Source of the DNA: JBOFLG01 sp051657745
GTDB lineage: Bacteria > Actinomycetota > Actinomycetes > Actinomycetales > Dermatophilaceae
Direction: 5' to 3'
Length of the DNA stretch: 23,571 bases
Assembly: GCA_051657745.1 (NCBI GenBank)
Contig: JBOFLG010000114.1
Coordinates: 1 to 23,571, forward strand
Made by a program: the position numbers and the translations under genes. Positions 1 to 5,650 of this stretch are shown in pieces. Each line of letters begins with the position of its first letter. The first letter of the stretch is position 1. Below the pieces are notes generated by a model. It made no database searches and was not told the DNA's origin. It worked only from the letters and a program-made list of their open reading frames with translations.

Positions 1-83
1 CCACCCCCCTCAGCCAGCCGCTCCCGGTACATCCGCACCGCCCGCTCCACGAACTCCTGCTCATACTTCCTCGGTGCTCCCAT
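1..83 (-). CDS. IS3-family transposase OrfA, N-terminus only (runs off left edge)
   Basis: Reading leftward from an ATG at 83, the first 27 residues begin MGAPRKYEQEF and continue with a basic and acidic helix (VERAVRMYRERLAEGG). This is the typical opening of the OrfA helix-turn-helix protein of IS3-family elements, which binds the element's terminal repeats. The rest lies outside the window, so it is not known whether the element is intact. An IS3-like terminus ends at 137, 54 bp upstream of the ATG, which fits a normal IS3 layout. The family call is fairly safe; subgroup and activity are unknown. Confidence 0.75.
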   Translation of the reverse strand, partial: MGAPRKYEQEFVERAVRMYRERLAEGG

Positions 84-110
84 GATCCAAGTCTCCCTTG
101 CTAGATCGAC

Positions 111-137
111 ACCCTCCGGGAGACTCAGGGCGGTTCA
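111..137 (-). repeat. Probable terminal inverted repeat of the left-edge IS3 element
   Basis: Read on the minus strand from 137, the sequence begins TGAACCGCCCTGAGTCTCCC. The TGAACCGCCC opening resembles ends of actinobacterial IS3-family elements, and it lies a normal distance upstream of the OrfA start at 83. The partner end and any target-site duplication are outside the window, so the boundary at 137 is inferred. Confidence 0.5.
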
Positions 138-149
138 CGTGGTCGGGTC

Positions 150-250
150 CTGACTGACTTGGGGCAGGTCCCGGCCAGTGAGAAGACGCTGCGGCGCACT
201 CTGGCCCGGGCGCAGCCCGTCCGGGCCAGTCAAGTCCTCACCACGCGCGC
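150..250 (+). pseudogene. Possible transposase fragment of another IS type
   Basis: Just right of the IS3 end, one plus-strand frame reads LTDLGQVPASEKTLRRTLARAQ. The motif P-S/A-E-K-T-L-R-R-x-L resembles the N-terminal region of ISAs1-type transposases. Similarity fades after about 30 residues and no longer frame follows. It would fit debris of an older element interrupted by the IS3 insertion. This is a weak call from one short motif. Confidence 0.25.
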
Positions 251-310
251 GGGCAGCCTTGACCAGCTCACGCACCGCGGCCCGCTCCGCATCGCCAGGA
301 CGGGCGGTCT

Positions 311-580
311 TCTTCGCTGGCGCTGGCGAGGCATGGGATGCGCGGGTCGATGGGCCGGACCGGGGTCTGCTGGGACAACGCGATGGCGGAGAGTTTCTTC
401 GCGTCGTTCAAGAACGAACTCACTCACCAGGCCCGGTACGACACGTTCACCGAGGCCCGCAACGACATCGCCAACTATATCGAGGTGTTCTATAATCAGA
501 CCCGGCTCCATTCCGGTTTGGAGTACTGCGCACCCAACGAGATCCATTATGGGTTCCTGAAACCGCAGGCCGCAGCGTAG
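311..580 (+). pseudogene. IS3-family transposase OrfB, C-terminal remnant
   Basis: The frame ending at TAG 578-580 carries the last part of an IS3 OrfB (DDE/rve integrase fold). It shows RHGMRGSMGRTG, then CWDNAMAESFFASFKNEL with the final catalytic Glu of the DDE triad, then YIEVFYNQTRLHSGL and the closing APNEIHYGF. The first two catalytic Asp residues and about two thirds of the protein are missing. The first in-frame ATG is at 338, but similarity runs slightly further upstream without a start. It is a dead 3' fragment lying in the opposite direction to the transposase at 1-83, so it belongs to a different element. Confidence 0.8.
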
Positions 581-585
581 AAACC

Positions 586-620
586 GTTAAGAGACCCGTC
601 CGGAAAGTTTGGGGCACACC
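586..620 (+). repeat. Likely right end of the OrfB-remnant IS element
   Basis: Shortly after the OrfB stop lies CCGTCCGGAAAGTTTGGGGC. Its reverse complement (starting TGTGCCCCAAACTTTCCGG) resembles terminal repeats of IS3-family elements. The matching left end is not present, in keeping with a truncated element. The call rests on position and motif only. Confidence 0.4.
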
Positions 621-748
621 ACGGCCGGATGCCCCTATGCGCACAAGCGCCGAATGTGGCACGGGGCCGCCGATCGCACTGGACGCCTCGCGACCGCGGG
701 CAGATCCGAGCCGCCCACCCGGCTCTCGCGGTACCGCACTCCCGGCCG

Positions 749-831
749 GTTCCCCGTCTGGGGGCGACGGCGAGATCAGTTCCCCGTCGGGCGACGGCGA
801 GATCAGTTCCCCGTCGGGCGACGGCGAGATC
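749..831. repeat. Three tandem copies of a 27-bp palindromic repeat
   Basis: Copies lie at 749-778 (30 bp, with one extra triplet), 779-805 and 806-831. Each 27-bp unit contains the inverted repeat CCGTCG-GG-CGACGG, so each can fold into a short GC hairpin; the second and third are identical up to the last base. The array overlaps the stop codon of the leftward LuxR gene. There are no spacers, so it is not a CRISPR array. Possible roles are transcription termination or mRNA 3'-end stabilisation for luxR, or a dispersed genomic repeat. Confidence 0.85.
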
Positions 832-1534
832 GCACGTGGGTGCCCGCACCGCCGGGCATCGTCTGGACTGCGGACTCCGTCGCGAAGGAGAGGTCCGCGA
901 CGGTTGGCGTCGCCCAACCGTCGCCGAGCTGACCACTCAGTGCCACTCGGGTCAGTTCCGCCTTGTTGCCCACCCCTAACTTCGCCCTGATCCGCTTGAC
1001 GTACGTGTCGACCGTGTGTGGACTGATCCCCAGCCGGGTGGCGATCTGACCGTGGGTAAGGCCGCGCGAGATCTGTCGCAACACTTGGCCCTCCCGACGT
1101 GACAGCCGACAGGCCGAGAAGTCCCTACCCTCCGCCAATACCGATATCCCTGTCGCTGCCGGGTCCACCGCGACATCGGCCAATGCCGTGACACCCCGGA
1201 TGACCAAGTGGATCGCGCAGACGATGCGTTCGGCCGAGGCACGCTTCGTAATGACGCCCGCGGCGCCCACGCCAAGGTAGCGCGCTGTGTCGGGAACCGC
1301 CTTGTTGTCGAGCACGAGGACGGGCACGGATCTAGCGGCGTCGGTGATGTACGTGAGATCATGCTCCGGCATGTCGAGCACGTCCACATCGATGAGCATT
1401 GCGTCCGCAAGCCACGACGGTTTGTCGTCCGGTGACGTCCGCGCCGCGATTACCCTGACGCCCGCACTGCTCAACGTGTCGACGAGGCCTACGAGGAAGA
1501 CGGGCGAACTGACGAGAATGTCGATCCGAATCAC
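803..1534 (-). CDS. LuxR/NarL-type DNA-binding regulator with degenerate receiver domain
   Basis: A 243-residue protein starts at GTG 1534, preceded by AAGGGG about 6 bases upstream. Residues 1-115 have receiver-domain shape: Asp49 sits where the phospho-acceptor would be (MLIDVDVLD) and Lys97 in GVITKRAS matches the conserved Lys. The acidic pair normally found after beta-1 (VDDH) is replaced by Ser-Ser (ILVSSPVF), so ordinary Mg-dependent phosphorylation is doubtful. Residues 143-200 form a clear LuxR helix-turn-helix (LSRREGQVLRQISRGLTHGQIATRLGISPHTVDTYVKRIRAKLG, split here only by family convention). Leu186, inside this domain, is encoded by TTA. The last ~35 residues are low-complexity and end inside the palindromic repeats, so the native C-terminus may have been altered. 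It is a plausible pathway-specific regulator of the cluster. Confidence 0.85.
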   Translation of the reverse strand: MIRIDILVSSPVFLVGLVDTLSSAGVRVIAARTSPDDKPSWLADAMLIDVDVLDMPEHDLTYITDAARSVPVLVLDNKAVPDTARYLGVGAAGVITKRASAERIVCAIHLVIRGVTALADVAVDPAATGISVLAEGRDFSACRLSRREGQVLRQISRGLTHGQIATRLGISPHTVDTYVKRIRAKLGVGNKAELTRVALSGQLGDGWATPTVADLSFATESAVQTMPGGAGTHVRSRRRPTGN

Positions 1535-1774
1535 TGCTGCCCCTTACGCTCGTACGCTACGTGACCGCTTCCCCGGCTGTCGGACCGCTCCGTCTATCGC
1601 AGCGCTGCCCGGTCCCGATGCCGCGGTTCGCCCCCCCTGACGAGAGATAGTTCGGCGGGATCGAAGCAACGATTTTCGTCTTGTCGAGGACACTAGAGGA
1701 ATAGTCAACACCTGTGGATCGGTGTGTTATGCGATTTGCTGATCGCCTCATGATTCGTGGCTGGTCTCGTCGGG
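1535..1774. promoter_or_regulatory. Intergenic region upstream of the luxR-type gene
   Basis: About 240 bp without a supported gene. The stretch 1660-1750 is visibly more AT-rich than its surroundings, as expected of a promoter for the leftward regulator. On the minus strand a TTGACT (1706-1701) could be a -35 element, but no convincing -10 hexamer lies 16-19 bases further on. No clear operator was found. Confidence 0.35.
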
Positions 1775-2355
1775 TCATTCGACGAGGATGCCTTTCTTGA
1801 AATCGGCGCCAACTCGGACGAGGGCGACCAGCGCGTCCTGTTGCGCCTGCGTGACGGACAGCCCGGTGGGGTTGTGTGGGAAGTTCACGATGATCGTCCT
1901 GGGACCGGAGCGAAGCAGTTCGCGCGGCCCGGCAGGTCGACGCCGAATCCGTTGTTCGCCCGCAGGTCCCACCGAGTGATCCGACACCCGCGCGCAGCGG
2001 CGATGTCGTACAACTGCTGGTAGGCAGGATCGACCACGATCACCTCGTCGTCCGGGTCGAGCAAGGTGTGCGCTACCAGCCAGATCGCCTCGCTGGACCC
2101 GTGGGTCACCATGACCCGCTCGGCGTCGCCACCGGTCCAGCGGTCGGCCAGCGCCGCACGCAACCTGCGACCGCCGAGCGGTTCGCTGTCGCGCACTCTC
2201 AGGCCGTCTGGTTCGGACCACTGCGAACCCGCAGATCTCACGGAACTCGGTGACAATCACATCCCGCACGCCGCTGCTGCTGCCGATGTCGTAGTCGAGG
2301 TTGTGGTAAAAGCGACGCATCCAGTCGTCGAGTAGAGCCAACGGCAAGTCGATGA
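1775..2355 (-). pseudogene. Class I/II (PLP fold type I) aminotransferase, frameshifted and truncated
   Basis: Three minus-strand frames together give one aminotransferase. Near 2354-2215 it reads VIDLPLALLDDWMRRFYHN and then YDIGSSSGVRDVIVTEFREI. Near 2235-1915 in a second frame it reads ERVMVTHGSSEAIWLVAH, DPDDEVIVVDPAYQQLYDIA and ITRWDLRANNGFGVDL. From about 1910, back in the first frame, it reads IIVNFPHNPTGLSVTQ. The G-S-S-E-A-I phosphate-binding and PHNPTG segments are diagnostic of the fold. It stops at 1775 after ~190 residues, roughly half normal length, and lacks the part carrying the PLP-binding lysine. No good start codon precedes the first segment. The YDIGSSGV-type N-terminus recalls capreomycidine-synthase-like aminotransferases, a tentative link only. 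It is non-functional as read. Confidence 0.75.
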
Positions 2356-2489
2356 CCCTCCCACCGCGCTCTCCGACGCTACGTGCCGGGCCCGTACCCG
2401 GTGATGTCGCGAGAACCCGGGACAGGCAGGTGCTGCCGGCATACGTGAGGCTGGCACTCGTTATCGGTGCGAGCCGGCCGTGGACCTCT

Positions 2490-2494
2490 AGGAG
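2490..2494 (+). promoter_or_regulatory. Ribosome-binding site of mbtH-like gene
   Basis: AGGAG sits four bases before the ATG at 2499. It fixes the start of the MbtH-like protein, since the reading frame is open further upstream (to an ATG at 2352). Confidence 0.7.
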
Positions 2495-2498
2495 ACAC

Positions 2499-2690
2499 AT
2501 GAACCCGTTCGACGACCCGGACGGAACCTTCGCGGTTCTGGTCAACGACGAGCAACAGCATTCGCTATGGCCGAGCCACATCGCCGTACCGGCGGGGTGG
2601 CGAGTCGTGCACGGCGACGACACCCGGCAGGCGTGCCTGGGCTACATCGAGACCAACTGGACGGATCTCCGCCCGCTCAGCGCGCGCTGA
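2499..2690 (+). CDS. MbtH-like protein (NRPS adenylation-domain chaperone)
   Basis: The 63-residue protein begins MNPFDDPDGTFAVLVNDE and carries the whole MbtH signature: N-x-E-x2-H-S-L-W-P, then V-P-A-G-W, a central Leu, and N-W-T-D-L-R-P near the end. MbtH proteins bind adenylation domains and are often needed for their solubility and activity in the cytoplasm. This copy is intact although the genes on both sides of it are decayed. It lies about 3 kb from the megasynthase and points the same way. It is the only MbtH visible here, so it is the obvious partner for the two A domains. The family call is secure; the partner assignment is inferred. Confidence 0.95.
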   Translation: MNPFDDPDGTFAVLVNDEQQHSLWPSHIAVPAGWRVVHGDDTRQACLGYIETNWTDLRPLSAR

Positions 2691-2734
2691 ACTACGATCG
2701 ACCGGGCGCCGGACCCCGGTAGCCCGGCGCCCGG

Positions 2735-3572
2735 TCACCTGGCGGTCGGGAAGACCTCGCCGGGGGGCGGTCGAACGGCCATCGGCCTGCCACTCGCGCG
2801 GGTAGCCGACCGACGCCTCGATGAACGGGACGCCGTCATGCCAGGTCGTGCGGCGGATATGCAGGTGCCCGTCACCATGGCGGCGAACGGAAAGCGGCGG
2901 TGCCAGTCGGCCGTGCGCGTCGTGCCGCACCACAGTGCGAACTCGGGGTGCCGCAACGTCAGCGTCGGGTCTCGGACGAGTGGGTAGTGGTTGACCAGCA
3001 CCAGCCGCCGCGCAGGGGTCGAGGGAACTCGGCCGCCGCTCGGTCTCTGTCACCCGGGCGGCACACCACGCGTCCCGGCTCTCGTACGGGTCCGGATGCA
3101 GCGTCACCTCGTCGGTGCACACCACCCCGGATTCGTACGCCAGCTCCAATGCCTCCTCCTGGTGCGCGCGCCAGGCGGCCGGAAACTGTAGTAGTAGCCG
3201 AGGAACAGCGGCGCGACGGTGACCGGGCCACCGCGGCCGGTCCAGATCGGGTACGGGTCCTCGGGCGTGAGGACGCCGACCAACTGACACCCCTCGACCA
3301 ATTCCTTGTACACGTCGGTTGCCGCGCGGCGCGTTCGGATCGCCGGGGACGGTCCACAACTCATGGTTGCCCGGCGCCCACACCACCCGCGCGAATCGGC
3401 CGGCCAGCAGTTCGAGCGCGCCGATCACGTCGGCGTGGCGCTCAGCCACGTCCCCGGCCACGATCAGCCAGTCCTCGGGCGATGCCGGTCGCAGGGCGTG
3501 CAGCAACTCGTGGTTAAGCGGATACCCGACGTGCAGGTCGCTGATCGCCAGCAATCGTCCGTCGCCGGTCAT
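2735..3572 (-). pseudogene. Calcineurin-like metallophosphoesterase, multiply frameshifted
   Basis: Stitching minus-strand frames gives one metallophosphoesterase of ~275 residues. It starts MTGDGRLLAISDLHVGYPLN (ATG at 3572, GAGGTG upstream), with metal-binding S-D-L-H, then G-D-V-A-E and APGNHELW. It changes frame near 3330 to DVYKELVEGCQLVGVLTPED, near 3185 to HQEEALELAYESGVVCTDE, near 3020 to LVNHYPLVRDPTL and ALWCGTTRTADWHRRFPF, near 2870 to HDGVPFIEASVGYPREWQ, and near 2790 to the end RPPPGEVFPTAR. About five frameshifts in 840 bp rule out a working protein unless the sequence is faulty. Such enzymes are common neighbours of siderophore and phosphopantetheinyl-transferase genes. The family is clear; its relation to this cluster is not. 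Confidence 0.8.
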
Positions 3573-3745
3573 TCGCCCGATCACCTCGCTCGAAACCAAA
3601 CGGACATGCCTCCTCGATCGACCGTATCCGGGCCCGGTGAGAGCCGGTGTCCCCGGAAACGGGGGCGCCCCGGCCCGGATGCGATCGGCGAGCATGGAAC
3701 CCATGCGTGGTCCGCGCCCACGGCGCTGCGGCCGGCGATTCGGGA

Positions 3746-3992
3746 CGGGACCGGCGATGGTTCATGGCTCTCTGCAGCGGCTACCTGGTGAGCATGACGG
3801 GCTCAGCACTGAAGAGTTTCCGCGCTGACCGTCTGGATCTACCTGGACACCGGCTCCACCATCCAGTTCGCGGTGAGCTTCATTCTCTCGCTGCTGCCCG
3901 GCATCCTGATCTCGCCGCTGGCCGGCGCGTTCGTCGACCGATGGAGCCGCCGTGCGGTCCTCCTGGTCAGTGACGCCGTCGGGATCGTTGGG
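3746..3992 (+). pseudogene. MFS exporter, N-terminal fragment with frameshift
   Basis: From about 3746 one plus frame reads RRWFMALCSGYLVSMTGSAL (ATG at 3764). After a shift near 3828 another frame reads VWIYLDTGSTIQFAVSFILS and LLPGILISPLAGAFVDRWSRR, then VLLVSDAVGIV. This is the first two membrane helices and the loop-2 signature (G-x-x-x-D-R-x-S-R-R) of the EntS-like MFS family that exports siderophores and other small molecules. Similarity stops near 3990, so about 80% of a ~400-residue transporter is gone. With it the cluster as seen has no exporter or self-resistance transporter of its own. Confidence 0.75.
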
Positions 3993-4079
3993 CCTACACC
4001 GGATGGGAGGTCGGCCGCGAAGGCAGGGACAGAAAGACAGCGGCATCTGTTGGTGCACTCACGCGGGCTCCCTGGCTTC
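3993..4079. other. Junction between MFS remnant and P450 gene
   Basis: Homology to the transporter ends abruptly and the P450 stop codon lies at 4080-4082. The 87 bases between show no recognisable gene, IS end or strong hairpin. It is probably a deletion junction. Confidence 0.3.
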
Positions 4080-5495
4080 TCAGCGGTCGCCTACCGGTCG
4101 CAGCACGACCGGCAGGCCGTCGGTCGGCGCCGGCAGCGAAGTGAACCGCCACGGCGCTTCGTACGAATCAGGGAAACTCCAGGCGTACCGACGCAGCAGG
4201 GCGTCCAGGGTCGCGACGACCTTGAGCATGCCGAACTGCATGCCGATGCACTTGTGTACGCCACCGCCGAACGGCACCCAGGCCATCCGGTGCGCCCGGT
4301 CTTCCCGGCGGTGCGGCGCAAACCGGTCGGGATCGAACTGCTCGGGCCGCGGCCACAGGTCGTCGATCAACTGGTTGACGCCGGTACAGACGGAAACGAG
4401 CTGCCCGGCCGGGATGAACCGGCCCTGCACGGCGGTGTCCTTGGTCGTGGTCCGCAGCGCGATCGGCGACGGCGGTACGAGACGGATGCTCTCCTTGACG
4501 ACCAGGTCCAGGGCGTGCCGGGAGCGCGGGTCTGGCGGTCCCGGGGCCACCGCCTCCGCCCGGGCCCGCTCCTGCCAGTCGGGGTGCTTGCCGAGGAAGT
4601 AGAAGGCCGCGATCATCGCCGAGGTGGTGGTGTCGTGCGACGCGATCAGCGTGAAGATCATGTGGTCGATGACCTCCCGCTCGGTCAGTCCGGAGCCGAT
4701 CCGGGCGAAGACCGACAGGAAGTCCTGTCCGGCGCGGTCGCGGGCCGCCGGCAGCGCTGTGCGGAGGGTACTGGCCAGCCGCGCCCGGGCCCGGTGCGCG
4801 CGGCGCCAGGACGTGCCCGGAAGCGGTAGCCGCACGAGCGCCGTCTCACCCCGGATGCAGTCCTCGACGTCGCGCATGACCTGGTGTCCGAGCTGGTCGT
4901 AGGGCTCGCCCAGGAACGCCCGCGTGGTCAGCTGTCCAGACAGCCGCCGCAGGGCCGGGACCGCCTGGAACGAGCGCCCGACTGGCCAGCCGTCGAGGTA
5001 GTGTTCCGCGTCCTCGGCCATCGTGGCGATGTAGTGGTCGACCTCAGCGTTGCCGTACGCAGGTTGGGAGTGTCGCCGGTCGTGCAGGTGCCGCTTGCCG
5101 TCCAGGGCCAGCAGGCCGCCGTCGAACCAGGGCCCGATCAGGGCGGGCCAGCCGCTGACGAACGCCTTGCCCCGGTCGATGAGGACCTCCTGAACGGCAT
5201 CCGGACCGGACACCGCGACGACGCTGCGGCCGAATGCCTGCCACCAGGACACTGGTCCGTGCCGGCGCAGCAACTGGATCTGAAAGGCCGGGCCGTAGAG
5301 CACGGTGTGCAGGCCGAGCCCGAGTAAGGGCAAGCCACGGTCGCCGCGCACCGGCTTCAGCCCACTGTCAGCAGGTGGACAGGCCAACTCCGCGGTCCGC
5401 AACGGAACACGCGTGAGTAACCGGTCGTACCAGTGGCTGTCGTCGACGTCCACCAGCCGCCGGTTCTCGCTGGCGTCGCGGGCGAACTCGATCAT
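4080..5495 (-). CDS. Cytochrome P450 monooxygenase
   Basis: A 471-residue P450 expected to oxidise a cluster intermediate, using reductase partners encoded elsewhere. All landmarks are present: I-helix LIASHDTTTSA (288-291, D-T-T-T after His287), the K-helix E-x-x-R as ESIR (335-338), the PERF-like region PRPEQFDPDRF, and the heme loop PFGGGVHKCIGMQFG with ligand Cys416. The long N-terminus and FDGGLLALDGKRH segment resemble the CYP51/CYP120-like group rather than short macrolide hydroxylases. Two adjacent ATGs exist; GGAGG at 5500-5504 is only one base from the first but four from the second, so 5495 is preferred. The frame is open further upstream to 5657, but that part looks non-coding. 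Leu26 and Leu57 are TTA codons. It is divergent from the megasynthase gene; substrate unknown. Confidence 0.93.
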   Translation of the reverse strand: MIEFARDASENRRLVDVDDSHWYDRLLTRVPLRTAELACPPADSGLKPVRGDRGLPLLGLGLHTVLYGPAFQIQLLRRHGPVSWWQAFGRSVVAVSGPDAVQEVLIDRGKAFVSGWPALIGPWFDGGLLALDGKRHLHDRRHSQPAYGNAEVDHYIATMAEDAEHYLDGWPVGRSFQAVPALRRLSGQLTTRAFLGEPYDQLGHQVMRDVEDCIRGETALVRLPLPGTSWRRAHRARARLASTLRTALPAARDRAGQDFLSVFARIGSGLTEREVIDHMIFTLIASHDTTTSAMIAAFYFLGKHPDWQERARAEAVAPGPPDPRSRHALDLVVKESIRLVPPSPIALRTTTKDTAVQGRFIPAGQLVSVCTGVNQLIDDLWPRPEQFDPDRFAPHRREDRAHRMAWVPFGGGVHKCIGMQFGMLKVVATLDALLRRYAWSFPDSYEAPWRFTSLPAPTDGLPVVLRPVGDR

Positions 5496-5650
5496 CATGC
5501 CTCCACGGTTCCACCGCGCGCGCGGCCCCGCATGACCCTTGTTTGCGCTACAGCCGTCCGGTTGCGCGCCGCGGCCCGTGCTGCGAGAACTGAATGGCAG
5601 GCCGCACACCGGCCCGACCAGCCGTCCACCATGGAGAGGCGAACGCGACC
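5496..5650. promoter_or_regulatory. Divergent promoter region between P450 and megasynthase genes
   Basis: This 155-bp gap separates the two divergent starts and must hold promoters for both unless longer transcripts exist. CTTGTTTGCGCTACAG near 5537-5552 is the most AT-rich part, but no clear -35/-10 pair was found. GGAGAGG at 5633-5639 lies 11 bases before the ATG at 5651 and probably serves the megasynthase. Confidence 0.5.

Noticed and set aside
749..831. Direct repeats as a CRISPR array
   Set aside because: The units are back to back with no unique spacers, and no cas genes are near.
547..936. Reading frames through the palindromic repeats (repeated DLAVARRGT-type peptide)
   Set aside because: They are open only because the 27-bp unit is a multiple of three; no start site, and they overlap the LuxR gene and IS remnant.
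1707..1728. ACACC/GGTGT inverted repeat as a regulator operator
   Set aside because: Only five paired bases and no second copy at other cluster promoters.
3873..4829. Long plus-strand frame after the MFS fragment
   Set aside because: Only the first ~40 residues are MFS-like; the rest is antisense to the P450 gene with arginine-rich shadow composition.
5594..5650. Earlier ATG for the megasynthase
   Set aside because: It adds 19 residues with no family similarity and has no good ribosome-binding site; GGAGAGG favours 5651.
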